Source: Sabulibacter ruber
GTDB taxonomy: Bacteria > Bacteroidota > Bacteroidia > Cytophagales > Hymenobacteraceae
Length of the DNA stretch: 64,000 nucleotides
NCBI RefSeq assembly: GCF_017355955.1
Contig: NZ_JAFFID010000001.1
Span: 1,860,001 to 1,924,000, forward strand
Reading direction: 5' to 3'
The notes under the pieces are model-generated. The model worked only from the letters and a program-made list of their open reading frames with translations, did no database searches and was not told the origin of the DNA. Shown here one piece after another: positions 6,186 to 15,870 of the stretch. A program made the translations under genes and the position numbers. Numbering within the stretch: the first letter of the stretch is position 1; every line of letters begins with the position of its first letter.

Positions 6186-9100
6186 ATGCTGCGGTCTTAC
6201 CTGTTGCTCCTCCTGGCTTTCCTGTACGGGATCAATCCGGCTGTCGGGCAGCAGTTGGAAAGCAAGTCTTTCGCGGTGCAGCAGCTAGACAGCCGAAACG
6301 GCCTTTCTAACAGTTGCGTCAATGCTCTTTACCAGGATTCTGATGATCTGCTCTGGATTGGCACCTACGACGGCCTGAATGTCTACGATGGCTCCAGTTT
6401 TCATATTTTCAATTACCACCAGAAAGGCATTGGCAAGAGCATCGGGAACAACGTGATTACCTACATTTCCGAGGACGCGGCCAAAAACATCTGGATTGAA
6501 ACCAGTGAAGGCATCTCCCGCTACAGCAAGCAAACCGGGGAATTCTTCAATTATTTTTATGAGAACGGCAGGCAGGTAGAGGTGCAGATTTTGGCCATCA
6601 GCCCGCAGCATGGGGTTTTCTGCCTGATTCAGGAGAAGGGCAAAACCGTAGGCAAACGTTTCAACCCCGCTACTCAAGCTTTTGAACCGTTCAGTTTCCC
6701 CTTCCCGCTGACGCACGTTTCAGATCTCGCCTTCGATGCTCAGGGTAGGTTGTGTGTCCTGAATCAGGAACAAGTGGAGGTCTATACTCTCCGCAATCAA
6801 ACCTTCCAGAAAAGGGAAACTCTATCTGTAAAGGCGGAGAAACTCTTCGTGCTGGGGAAAAGGATCTTCCTCCAGGAAACCGGCACGCATGCTTTGCAGG
6901 AAATCTCTCCCGTAACCTTGCAACTGAAAACTGTGGCCCAGCTACAAGAACCCATCAAAGCCTTGGTCCAGGTGCCATCCGGTTTTCAGGTGGCCTGGAC
7001 GAGCGGAGGAATTGGGAGTTTTGATCGTCGTTTTCAGCCCGTTACTCTTGGCAAAGAGCTTCAGCTATTGAAAAATGTTTCCGCCACTTCCTTCTGGACT
7101 TCCAAAGACCAAACCCTTTGGGTGGGCACAGATGGCAACGGCATCCTGAAAATCGCGCCCAATCACCGGTTTTTCCACAGCGTTTCGGAGCTGCCCAACG
7201 GAGCGCCTTTCAAAGCGGTGCGGGCATTCGGCGAGGTTGGGTCAGAGATTTGGGTAGGCACCAAGGGAAACGGCATCCTCGGGTTTAAGAATAGCCTAAA
7301 CGGAGGGCAATTGGAAGCGGCGCCTCACTCCTACTCGGCTCCGCAGCAGTTGGAGAACAATGCCGTGTACGCCATCCAACGCGGGAAAGAAGGATTGGTT
7401 TACCTTGGCACCGATGGTCCCGGGATCTCGCTGTATGACACCAAAACAAGAAACTTCATTAAATGGAAGGAAGTGGAAGGCAGTAACCAGCACCTGGCCT
7501 TCGCCTCGGTATACGCTGTGTTACCGGAAAAAGACAGCTCCGTTTGGCTGGCTACCAGCGGCTATGGCTTGGTGCATTTGAAACTGCGGGCCAAAGGATC
7601 CGGGAAATGGTCGGTGCAATATCTGGAACAATTCATGTTCCATGGTGATGATACCGGCCCCGCCAGTAACGTGATATTTTCGCTTCTGCCGGGAGCAAAC
7701 GATTACCTGTGGCTGGGTTGCCGCAACGGTGGATTGAGCCTCTTTAACAAAACCACCCGCAAATTCCGGCATTTCAAGGCTTTCTCCGAGGCCGAGGGCC
7801 TGTCCCATAACGATGTCTTGTCCCTGCACAAAGACCGCCAGAACCGCCTCTGGATCGGCACCAGTTATGGGCTGAACTGGGTCAAAGAGAACGAGGTGCT
7901 CCAGCGAAAAGTGATCTTCCGGAAGCTCACCACCGAGGAAGGCTTGCCTAACAACTCCATCCACGGCATCTCCGAAGACGGAAAGGGCAACATCTGGGTC
8001 AGCACCAACAACGGTTTGGCCCGCATCAACCCCACCTCCCTGCAGGTAGATCGGTTCCAGGCCGAAGATGGCTTGCAGGGCAATGAGTTCAGCGATGGAG
8101 CGGTGTGGAAGAACGGCAAGGGCATGCTCTTTTTTGGGGGGATCTACGGGTTTAATTACGTGAACCCCGACGAGATCCAGGCCAGTAACCGCCAGGTAAA
8201 TCTGTTGGTGTCTGACCTGCAGTTGGGCAGCAAGATTTACCGAAATGCGTTTGGTCAGTTGGTGCTTCGGCCCGGTCAATCCCAAAAAGCGGAGAACTTC
8301 ACGGTACCCCGCGGCGAAGGCTTTTTTGATGTTCGGTTAAAGGCCATTGACTTCCAGAAAGCAGAGAAATCGCAGTACGCCTACCTGTTGGAGGGAGCGG
8401 ACCAAGCTTGGGTGTACTCCAATACCAACGGCCGGATCTCGTACCGCAACCTAGCCCCCGGCGACTACACCTTCAAAGTGAAATGGACCAACGGCGAAGG
8501 CAAATGGACGCCGGAAGCCGTGCTGTTCCGGGTAACTGTGGACCAATACCTTTGGCTCAGCTGGCAGGCCTTCCTCTTCTATTTTGTGGTAGCGGTGGTC
8601 TCCATTTACGCCTATTCGTCTTACCGCCGGAGCCGCCTGGAAATGAAAAACCAACTAGAACTGGAGCACCGGCTGCGGCTCAAAGACGAGGAAGTGCACC
8701 AGGAGCAGCTGAGTTTCTTCACTAACATCGCCCATGAGTTGCAGACGCCGCTCACCCTTATTACCGGCTCTTTGGAACGCTACCTTCAGAAAAAGGAACC
8801 GCAGGCAAAATCGGGCGACAGCGCTTACTTCCTGTCTCTGGTGCAGCAGCACACCTCGCGGCTGCATTACCTGGTGAACCAGATTCTGGAGTTCAGGAAG
8901 GCGCAGGAAGGCCACTTGAAGGTGCATTACAGCTATGTGAACGTCTCGGCGCTGCTGGCCAACATTGTCGAGCTATTCACGCCTTTGCAGGAGCAGAAGA
9001 AGCTCCGGTTCACGGTCCACATCAGTCCGGCCATTCTGGGCTGGACTGACAAAGACAAGCTGGAGAAGATAGTCTTCAACCTGGTTTCCAATGCCTTCAA

Positions 9101-10307
9101 GCACAGCGGACCCAACCAGGAAGTGATTCTGACCGTGACCGAGGATACCGCTGCGCACCAGGTGCAGATTAAAGTGGCTAACTCGGGCAGCAACCTGTCG
9201 CCGGAGCAACTGCAAAAGCTGTTTGATCGGTTCTTTGTGCTGGATGGGACGCAGAAACATAAATTCAGCTTCGGAATTGGACTGGCGTTCACCCAGGAAC
9301 TGGCTTCGCTGCTCAACGGGCAAATCACCGTGCAAAGCGCTGACGACTGGGTGACGTTTACTACATCGCTCCCTATTTCCGCCATTCCGGGGGTGACGGG
9401 TCTCACCAAAGACAATGTGCTGCAAGACAAGCCCTCCCCGCTTCTGCACGCCGCCACGCGTCTTCCCCAGAAACAGAACCCGCAGCCCGTTTCTGAGAAC
9501 AACAAGCACGCCTTGCTCCAAAGCTTAGACCCGAGCCACAAACCAGCCATTCTGCTGGTGGAAGACGAGGCCGATATCCGCTACCTTCTGCGCGACCTGC
9601 TGGAAGAGGAGTTTTTGATTTTTGAGGCCGAAAACGGTCAACAAGCCCTTGAGCTGCTGGCTAAAACCCTCCCCGACCTAATTATCTCGGACATCATGAT
9701 GCCCGAAATGGACGGCCTGGAACTTTGCTCCCGCTTGAAAAACACCCCGGAAACGTGCCACATTCCGGTGGTGCTGCTCACAGCCCGGGGCACCCTGGAG
9801 GAAAAAGTGGAAGGCTATGACGCTGGGGCCGATGCCTACATTCCCAAACCCTTCCACACCGCCCACCTGATGGTGCGGGTCCGCAAACTTCTGGAATACA
9901 AGAACCGGCTGCACCAATTATTTCAGAAAGACAGCTTCAGCATTTCCTTGGACGAGGACCAACTGGAAAACACCGACAAGGAATTCCTCTCCAAAGTACT
10001 CAATCGCATTGAGGCGCACCTAGACAACCCCGATATGAACGCCGCCCTGTTGGAAAAGGAACTGATGCTGAGCAAAATGCAGCTGTACCGCAAACTCAAA
10101 GCCCTCTCGGCCATGACACCCGCCGAGTTCATCAAACACGTGCGCCTGCAGAAAGCCGCGGCCCTGTTGCAGAACACCAACCTAAGCGTGTCTGAAATCT
10201 TCTACCAAACCGGCTTCAACAACCAATCTTACTTTTTCCGTGAGTTCAAGAAACGCTACGAGTGCTCCCCCAATGAGTACCGCGCCCACCACCGCATCCA
10301 GGCCTGA
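6186..10307 (+). CDS. Hybrid two-component system sensor/regulator (one-protein HTCS)
   Basis: 1373 residues, full length for the family. A signal peptide ends about residue 22 (NPAVGQQ). About a dozen two-component propeller repeats follow (for example LLWIGTYDGLNVYDG, TLWVGTDGNGILK, RLWIGTSYGLNWVKE), forming a double beta-propeller ligand sensor. A Y_Y_Y domain lies at about 690-785 and a membrane helix near 790-812. The histidine kinase carries its phospho-His in FFTNIAHELQTPLTLI (about 850), the N box VFNLVSNAFKHSG and GIGLAF. The receiver domain has Asp in IISDIMMPEMDG (about 1168) and the C-terminus is an AraC-type double helix-turn-helix (about 1270-1370). It senses an oligosaccharide in the periplasm and activates the linked susCD genes. 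The usual NISHELRTPL is NIAHELQTPL here, a mild change. It is not fused to neighbours. Confidence 0.97.
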   Translation: MLRSYLLLLLAFLYGINPAVGQQLESKSFAVQQLDSRNGLSNSCVNALYQDSDDLLWIGTYDGLNVYDGSSFHIFNYHQKGIGKSIGNNVITYISEDAAKNIWIETSEGISRYSKQTGEFFNYFYENGRQVEVQILAISPQHGVFCLIQEKGKTVGKRFNPATQAFEPFSFPFPLTHVSDLAFDAQGRLCVLNQEQVEVYTLRNQTFQKRETLSVKAEKLFVLGKRIFLQETGTHALQEISPVTLQLKTVAQLQEPIKALVQVPSGFQVAWTSGGIGSFDRRFQPVTLGKELQLLKNVSATSFWTSKDQTLWVGTDGNGILKIAPNHRFFHSVSELPNGAPFKAVRAFGEVGSEIWVGTKGNGILGFKNSLNGGQLEAAPHSYSAPQQLENNAVYAIQRGKEGLVYLGTDGPGISLYDTKTRNFIKWKEVEGSNQHLAFASVYAVLPEKDSSVWLATSGYGLVHLKLRAKGSGKWSVQYLEQFMFHGDDTGPASNVIFSLLPGANDYLWLGCRNGGLSLFNKTTRKFRHFKAFSEAEGLSHNDVLSLHKDRQNRLWIGTSYGLNWVKENEVLQRKVIFRKLTTEEGLPNNSIHGISEDGKGNIWVSTNNGLARINPTSLQVDRFQAEDGLQGNEFSDGAVWKNGKGMLFFGGIYGFNYVNPDEIQASNRQVNLLVSDLQLGSKIYRNAFGQLVLRPGQSQKAENFTVPRGEGFFDVRLKAIDFQKAEKSQYAYLLEGADQAWVYSNTNGRISYRNLAPGDYTFKVKWTNGEGKWTPEAVLFRVTVDQYLWLSWQAFLFYFVVAVVSIYAYSSYRRSRLEMKNQLELEHRLRLKDEEVHQEQLSFFTNIAHELQTPLTLITGSLERYLQKKEPQAKSGDSAYFLSLVQQHTSRLHYLVNQILEFRKAQEGHLKVHYSYVNVSALLANIVELFTPLQEQKKLRFTVHISPAILGWTDKDKLEKIVFNLVSNAFKHSGPNQEVILTVTEDTAAHQVQIKVANSGSNLSPEQLQKLFDRFFVLDGTQKHKFSFGIGLAFTQELASLLNGQITVQSADDWVTFTTSLPISAIPGVTGLTKDNVLQDKPSPLLHAATRLPQKQNPQPVSENNKHALLQSLDPSHKPAILLVEDEADIRYLLRDLLEEEFLIFEAENGQQALELLAKTLPDLIISDIMMPEMDGLELCSRLKNTPETCHIPVVLLTARGTLEEKVEGYDAGADAYIPKPFHTAHLMVRVRKLLEYKNRLHQLFQKDSFSISLDEDQLENTDKEFLSKVLNRIEAHLDNPDMNAALLEKELMLSKMQLYRKLKALSAMTPAEFIKHVRLQKAAALLQNTNLSVSEIFYQTGFNNQSYFFREFKKRYECSPNEYRAHHRIQA

Positions 10308-10310
10308 CTT

Positions 10311-10349
10311 CGTTTTGACACTGTTTTTCAAAAAAGGCCTTCAAAAACA
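10311..10349. repeat. Dispersed palindrome, degenerate copy after the HTCS gene
   Basis: It begins CGTTTTGACACTGTTTTTC, starts 3 bases after the stop codon and ends CCTTCAAAAACA. It may act as a weak terminator. Confidence 0.45.
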
Positions 10350-10451
10350 ATTATACGAGCGATCAGAAGCAACGAACCTGTTTTGGAAAGCACCTTTATT
10401 CCACCCTGCCACCATAATCGCCCCTAGGAAAACATAGCCGTTTGCTTACGA

Positions 10452-10511
10452 CCTTACGGTGTAACGTCGCTACAGAGCCCATAAATGTAGCCTCGTTACA
10501 CTGTAACGAGG
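10452..10511. repeat. GTTACAGTGTAAC-type hairpin, copy 1
   Basis: Imperfect inverted repeat: a left arm ending GGTGTAACGTCGCTACA, a loop near 10475-10485, and a right arm TGTAGCCTCGTTACACTGTA ending GAGG. Each arm contains a smaller palindrome built on GTTACA(C/G)TGTAAC. A second, better copy is at 17309-17370. Confidence 0.7.
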
Positions 10512-10684
10512 TAATTCCCCAGGAAACAGGCGCACCTTAGATCCGACGCTTATTACTTGACCTTACCCAACCCTTACCGCGGGTTTTCGATTTATGCCCT
10601 CTTTTCCGAAAAACTGCCTAAAAAGGGATGCCCGATTGCCTGCTTCTTTTGAGCCAATGCGCAACTTATAAAAGGAACTCTCCT

Positions 10685-10760
10685 ACTATGGCGCGGAAGT
10701 TACTTCCGTGACTTTCTAAGCATTACCCGTAAGTCACGGAAGTAACTTCCGCGCCATAGT
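10685..10760. repeat. 30-bp perfect inverted repeat with 16-base loop
   Basis: The arms 10685-10714 and 10731-10760 are exact reverse complements (ACTATGGCGCGGAAGTTACT at the left end). Each arm contains the palindrome CGGAAGTTACTTCCG. Similar sequence flanks both sides: CCAATGCGCAACTTATAAAA at about 10655-10674 and CCAATGCACATTTTATAATA at about 10777-10796. TAATAGAACTCGCCTG occurs twice in tandem between about 10791 and 10823. It is a MITE-like or structured intergenic element. Confidence 0.75.
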
Positions 10761-10915
10761 TGGGCTTCGTTTCCGCCAATGCACATTTTATAATAGAACT
10801 CGCCTGATAATAGAACTCGCCTGCTCGCCAAGAATCCTCAGCGAAGTTGCCTGCCAGAACGCTGAACCCCGTCTCTCCCAAAACAGCTCAAAACAGCTAG
10901 AAATAGGCGGTTGAT

Positions 10916-10947
10916 ACTATAGTACACCACATTGTGATTCCAGTACA
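10916..10947 (+). promoter_or_regulatory. ACTATAGTACA motif upstream of susC
   Basis: ACTATAGTACA at 10916-10926 matches the motif before the MFS gene. AGTACA repeats 21 bases further on (10942-10947), two helical turns away, as AraC-type dimers often need. TACATTTG at 10970-10977 fits the -7 consensus. Confidence 0.4.
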
Positions 10948-11100
10948 TAGCCCAGGGTTAGGTAAATTTTACATTTGAATCAACTCCCATAGCCCGGCGG
11001 AAGCAGGAATGTACAGGGTCGCAAGCATCCTGAAAAGACATTCCAACCGCTTCGGGGGCCATTGCCGGGCGAGAAGTACCAGGAAGGAACACACCCATTC

Positions 11101-14100
11101 ATGTACCATTTACTAACAGACAACATGCATAGAACATCTACTTTTGGGCAACTGCCCCACCCTCAGAAGACGTTCCCGGGAGCAAGGCGCTGGAAGTTAC
11201 GCTTCCTGGGGATGTTGCTGCTCTGCCTGTTTTTGGTGGGGCAAGCCTTTGGGCAAACCTTTACGGTGAGCGGCGTGGTGCGCGATGATACCGGCACCGG
11301 TCTGGCCGGGGTCACCGTACAACTGAAAGGGGCCACCACCGCCACGGCCACCAATTCAGACGGCAGTTATTCTTTGAGCGTCCCCAGCGGAAGCGGTACG
11401 TTGGTGTTCACCTACATCGGGTTCCAGACGCAGGAAGTCGCCATCAATGACCGATCTACCCTCAACGTCACGCTGGCCACCGACCAACAGGCGCTAGATG
11501 AAGTTGTTGTGGTGGGGTACGGAACGCAGCAGAAAAGCCAGGTGACCGGGGCCATTTCGTCTATCAAAGGAGCCAGTCTGGCCCAAACACAGGCGGTTGA
11601 TCTGAGTACCGCTCTGCAAGGTCAGGCCTCTGGCGTGAACGTCACCTCCCCTACCGGCGCGCCGGGTACCGAGGCGGTGATCAGAATCAGGGGAATTGGC
11701 ACGCTTAACAACAGCAATCCACTCTTTATTATTGACGGGGTGCCCGTGACCGGAGGTCTGAACACCATCTCGCCCAATGACATTGAATCCATTGAGGTGC
11801 TGAAAGACGCCGCTGCCTCGGCCATTTACGGGGCCCGGGCCGCCAACGGCGTGGTGCTGGTGACCACCAAATCGGGGAAGGCAGGGAAAAACGAAATTGC
11901 CGTGGAGGCTACGTACGGCTTGGCCAGCGCCATCGGCTTGCCGGAGATGGTGAGTACCGCCGAGTTCATTGAATTGCAGAACGAGGCTTTTACGAATGAC
12001 GGCGCCACCACCCGCAACAATGACAACGCCGCCACGCTCCCTAATACGGATTGGCTAGATGCCACTTTTCGCACAGCAGGTATCCAGCGGTACAACCTCA
12101 GTTTCTCCGGCGGCAACGACGTGACCCGGTACTATCTCTCCGGCAACCTGGTGAACCAGGAGGGCACCATCCAGAACTCAGAGTTCAAGCGCTACGGCCT
12201 CCGGTCCAACGTGAGCAGCACCGTGCGCAAATGGCTCACCGTGGGCGAGAACCTGAACCTCACCTATGACTACACCAAAGCCCTGGGTGCCTCCGGCGAT
12301 GGCGGTCGGCCCGGCAGTTTGCCTGGCGTGGTTAGGTATGCGCTGCTGCGGCCCAACGCCATTCCCATTTATGACCCCGTTACCGGATTTTACACCGATT
12401 TGCCGCCCGCCTCGCTCTACCAGAACTCCATTCTGTACGGCGATGCCAAAAACCCGCTCGCCATCGCTGATTACCGCAATCGGGCGCTGGACCGCTACCG
12501 GGCTGTGGGCAACATTTACGCCGAAGTCACGTTCCTTGATGATTTCCGCCTGCGCACCGATGCGGGCCTCGATTTCTCTTTGCAGGAACAGCAGCAGTAC
12601 AACGGCCAGATTCCCGGCGACCGCACCACCCTCACCGACAAGGACAAGTCCCTGGATAAATTCCGGCACCGCTACTACACCCTCAACTGGACCAATACCC
12701 TCAACTACAACCACAATTTCAACGAAGCCCATGACGTAGGTTTCACCCTGGGCACCGAGTACGTGACTTTCGTAGTAGATTACCTGTCTGCGGCCCGCAA
12801 TGGCTATGATAACCGCACCGATGCCAACCCAGACCTGCAGTACCTGGACTTCGGGCTGGGGCAGCAGTTCAGCAGTGGCGTGGAGGAAGAATGGGCCCTG
12901 ATGTCCTATTTCGGGCGCGTTTCTTATGCTTTTAAGGAAAAATACCTCTTAACTGCCAACCTGCGCGCTGATGCTTCTTCCCGCTTTAGTGAGAACAATA
13001 GAACTGGGTATTTCCCATCTGTTTCGGTGGGTTGGAATTTGGCTCGGGAGAATTTCATGCAGAACGTGACCTGGCTACCAGACCTGAAACTGCGCGCCAG
13101 CTGGGGCCAGTTGGGCAACCAGGAAATCGGGTTGTACCCGTTTGCTACGCTGTACTCCACCTCCAACGGCGTGTTGCAGCCCATCAGCCTAGGCAACCCC
13201 GATGTGAAATGGGAAACAACCGAGCAGACCAACGTTGGGCTGGACGCCTCGCTGTTCCAGGGTATGGTGAACCTGAGCGTGGATTACTTTGACAAGCAGT
13301 CCCGCGACATCCTCATTCAACTGCCCGCCTCCTACACCAACGGAGACGCCACGCCGCCTTACGTGAACGGGGCCAAACTCTCCAACAAAGGCTGGGACTT
13401 CACGCTCAACTATCGGCAGAGCACCGGCGGCTTCTCCTGGGATGTGACCGGCAACCTGACCACGGTGAAAAACCGAGTGGAGTCATTGTACCAATCCAAG
13501 GAGCAGATCCTTTCCTCGGGCTCCGGCAGCGTGATTCTGCGCGAGGGTTTGCCGCTGAGTGCGTTTTACGGCTATAAAACCAACGGGCTGTTCCAAACCG
13601 AGGAAGACGTGCAAGCCTACGTCAACACCACCGGCGAACAGTTGCAGCCCAACGCCCAACCCGGCGACATCCGGTTCGTGGACGTGAACAATGACGGCAA
13701 GATTGACGATGCCGACCGCACCATCATCGGGGATCCTAACCCAGATCTGTTGTACAGCCTGAACGGAACCTTCAGCTACAAGAACTTTGACCTGAACCTG
13801 TTCTTCAACGGCGTGTACGGCAACGACATCTACAACGAGGTTGACAACATCATCAACAGCTTTGACGCGCGCGGCTTCAACGTGAAGCGGGATTTCTACG
13901 AGGAACGCTGGCACGGCGCGGGCACCAGCAACTCCATGCCCCGGGCCACCTACCAGGACCCCAACAACAACCGTCGTTCCTCTGATAGGTACGTGGAAAG
14001 CGGCTCCTATCTGCGCCTCAAAAACGTGGTACTGGGCTACACCTTGCCCGGTTCCCTGATGCAGCGGGTGGGCGTCACCAGAGCCCGGGTGTATGTCAGC

Positions 14101-14259
14101 GCCCAGAATCTCTTCACCATCACCGACTACGGCGGTATGGACCCAGAGCTGTACACCAATGAGAACCTGGCCAACTACGGCGACCTGGGTCGGGGCATTG
14201 ACATGGGCACGTATCCGCAGTCGCGCATCTACACCTTCGGGTTGCAGTTGGGCTTCTAA
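11101..14259 (+). CDS. SusC/RagA-type TonB-dependent outer-membrane transporter
   Basis: About 1050 residues. The first ATG codons are at 11101 and 11125; the frame also continues up to a TTG at 11062. A signal peptide (MLLLCLFLVGQAFGQ) is followed by a carboxypeptidase-like regulatory domain (TVSGVVRDDTGTGLAGVTVQ onward). The SusC linker LDEVVVVGYGTQQKS, the plug (to IEVLKDAAASAIYGARAANG) and the beta-barrel come next, with the barrel ending in YTFGLQLGF. It imports oligosaccharides through the outer membrane with energy from TonB and pairs with the SusD lipoprotein encoded 48 bases downstream. The gene probably answers to the hybrid regulator upstream. The GC content is high and there is no sign of a frameshift. 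Confidence 0.97.
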   Translation: MYHLLTDNMHRTSTFGQLPHPQKTFPGARRWKLRFLGMLLLCLFLVGQAFGQTFTVSGVVRDDTGTGLAGVTVQLKGATTATATNSDGSYSLSVPSGSGTLVFTYIGFQTQEVAINDRSTLNVTLATDQQALDEVVVVGYGTQQKSQVTGAISSIKGASLAQTQAVDLSTALQGQASGVNVTSPTGAPGTEAVIRIRGIGTLNNSNPLFIIDGVPVTGGLNTISPNDIESIEVLKDAAASAIYGARAANGVVLVTTKSGKAGKNEIAVEATYGLASAIGLPEMVSTAEFIELQNEAFTNDGATTRNNDNAATLPNTDWLDATFRTAGIQRYNLSFSGGNDVTRYYLSGNLVNQEGTIQNSEFKRYGLRSNVSSTVRKWLTVGENLNLTYDYTKALGASGDGGRPGSLPGVVRYALLRPNAIPIYDPVTGFYTDLPPASLYQNSILYGDAKNPLAIADYRNRALDRYRAVGNIYAEVTFLDDFRLRTDAGLDFSLQEQQQYNGQIPGDRTTLTDKDKSLDKFRHRYYTLNWTNTLNYNHNFNEAHDVGFTLGTEYVTFVVDYLSAARNGYDNRTDANPDLQYLDFGLGQQFSSGVEEEWALMSYFGRVSYAFKEKYLLTANLRADASSRFSENNRTGYFPSVSVGWNLARENFMQNVTWLPDLKLRASWGQLGNQEIGLYPFATLYSTSNGVLQPISLGNPDVKWETTEQTNVGLDASLFQGMVNLSVDYFDKQSRDILIQLPASYTNGDATPPYVNGAKLSNKGWDFTLNYRQSTGGFSWDVTGNLTTVKNRVESLYQSKEQILSSGSGSVILREGLPLSAFYGYKTNGLFQTEEDVQAYVNTTGEQLQPNAQPGDIRFVDVNNDGKIDDADRTIIGDPNPDLLYSLNGTFSYKNFDLNLFFNGVYGNDIYNEVDNIINSFDARGFNVKRDFYEERWHGAGTSNSMPRATYQDPNNNRRSSDRYVESGSYLRLKNVVLGYTLPGSLMQRVGVTRARVYVSAQNLFTITDYGGMDPELYTNENLANYGDLGRGIDMGTYPQSRIYTFGLQLGF

Positions 14260-14307
14260 CTATTGGTTGAGGCCTTCGGGCCGGTTATTCCACCCAAACT
14301 ATCAGAC

Positions 14308-15801
14308 ATGAAAAAGTATATTTATAGCCTGTTTTTGCTAATAGTCCTGCAAACCAGTTGCCAAGACGAGCTGGACAAACTCCCGCAGGGGAAACTCACC
14401 GGGGGGAACGTCTTCACCCAGGCCAGTGATTTCCAGTTGGCCATTGACGCCGTGTACCTGCCCATCACCAACCGGTTCAGGGGCAATTGGGAGTGGGAAA
14501 ACGGGGCCTCCATCCCCCGCGAATGGGTCATTGGTGATGTCATGAGCGATGATGCCGTAAAAGGAGGCGGCGGCTTGGGCGACCAGGAAGATATGAGAAG
14601 GATGGAGACCTTCAACATCTTTCCCGAGAACAACAATGTGCTGGGTATCTGGCGCTTCAACTACAAGGGCATCAATGCGGCCAACACGTTTCTGCAGCAG
14701 GACGGGAGCAACATACCTGGCCTCAGCGCTGACCTTTACAACCGCATGCGCGGCGAAGCCTACTTTCTGAGGGCCTTCTACTACTTCCGGCTGGTGGTCA
14801 ATTTTGGCGGGGTGCCGCTCCTGGCCCCCGAACAAGGCAAGAATACCAACAACGTGCGGGCATCGGTGCAGGAGGTCTACGCGCAGATTGAAAGCGATCT
14901 GGCCCAGGCCATGCAACTGCTGCCCATGTCCTACCCCGAGGACGCCAATTACCACCGCGCCACCAGCGGGGCGGCCCATGCGCTGCTGGCCAAAACCTAC
15001 CTCTACCGCGAGCGGTGGCAGGACTGCCTCAACGAGATCGCCGAGGTGCAGAACTCGGGCTACATGCTGTTGCCCGAGTTTGAGGACAATTTCAACGGCG
15101 AGGGCGAAAGAGGCAAGGAAATCATCTTCGCTTCCCGGCACGAGGCGGGTCTGGTGCCCTCTCAGGGCTCTATCCTGAACGCCGTATTCGCGCCGCAGGG
15201 CAAAGGCTGGGGCTTCCAGATTCCCACGCAGGACCTGGTGGATGAATTCGAGCCGAATGACCCTCGGCTGAAGGCCACCGTCTTCATGGCCGGCGACAAG
15301 TGGCTGGACGGCTCAGACTACAACCCTGCCTGGTCTCCGCTCACCGGCTACAACGTGAAGAAGTTCATGCAGAATGTGACGCCCATTGACGACGGGGGCA
15401 TAGACTTTATCTACATCCGCTACGCCGATGTGCTGCTCTGGAAAGCCGAATGCCACGCCGAGCTGAACCAACTGGCCGAGGCCCGGGCCGCGCTGGAACA
15501 GGTGCGGGCGCGCGCCAGAAACCAGGCCACTGATCCCTCGGCTTTGCCGGAAGTCACCACCAACGACCAGCAGGAATTGCTTGCAGCCATCCGGCACGAG
15601 CGGCGGGTAGAACTGGCCTTTGAGGGACATCGCTACTATGACCTGGTGCGCTGGGGCATCGCCGATGAGGTGCTGGCTAAGGCTCCCGATGCTGATCCGC
15701 TCAAAGGCTATAAAGACTACGGGAACGGCTGGCAACCCAGCAATGCCCTGCTGCCCATCCCCCGCCGCGAAGTTGATTTACTGGGTTTACCGCAAAACTA
15801 G
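14308..15801 (+). CDS. SusD/RagB family glycan-binding lipoprotein
   Basis: 497 residues from the ATG at 14308; the frame extends to a TTG at 14263, but the lipoprotein signal starts at MKKYIYSLFLLIVLQTSCQD. The Cys of TSCQD would be lipidated. A SusD-like N-terminal domain with TPR-type helices includes RMRGEAYFLRAFYYFRLV and HALLAKTYLYRERW. The C-terminal RagB/SusD domain contains ELLAAIRHERRVELAFEGHRYYDLVRWG, a hallmark of the family, and ends LLPIPRREVDLLGLPQN. It forms the lid on the SusC barrel at the cell surface and binds the glycan. Confidence 0.97.
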   Translation: MKKYIYSLFLLIVLQTSCQDELDKLPQGKLTGGNVFTQASDFQLAIDAVYLPITNRFRGNWEWENGASIPREWVIGDVMSDDAVKGGGGLGDQEDMRRMETFNIFPENNNVLGIWRFNYKGINAANTFLQQDGSNIPGLSADLYNRMRGEAYFLRAFYYFRLVVNFGGVPLLAPEQGKNTNNVRASVQEVYAQIESDLAQAMQLLPMSYPEDANYHRATSGAAHALLAKTYLYRERWQDCLNEIAEVQNSGYMLLPEFEDNFNGEGERGKEIIFASRHEAGLVPSQGSILNAVFAPQGKGWGFQIPTQDLVDEFEPNDPRLKATVFMAGDKWLDGSDYNPAWSPLTGYNVKKFMQNVTPIDDGGIDFIYIRYADVLLWKAECHAELNQLAEARAALEQVRARARNQATDPSALPEVTTNDQQELLAAIRHERRVELAFEGHRYYDLVRWGIADEVLAKAPDADPLKGYKDYGNGWQPSNALLPIPRREVDLLGLPQN

Positions 15802-15870
15802 GCCGAAAACGCCCACTCCTGAACTGAAAGAGCCGGGCTTCATCTTCCACCGAAAAACCTGTTATCCCCT

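Noticed and set aside
7521..8285. Long minus-strand frame inside the HTCS gene
   Set aside because: Shadow of a GC-rich coding sequence; the plus frame has propeller repeats through the same region.
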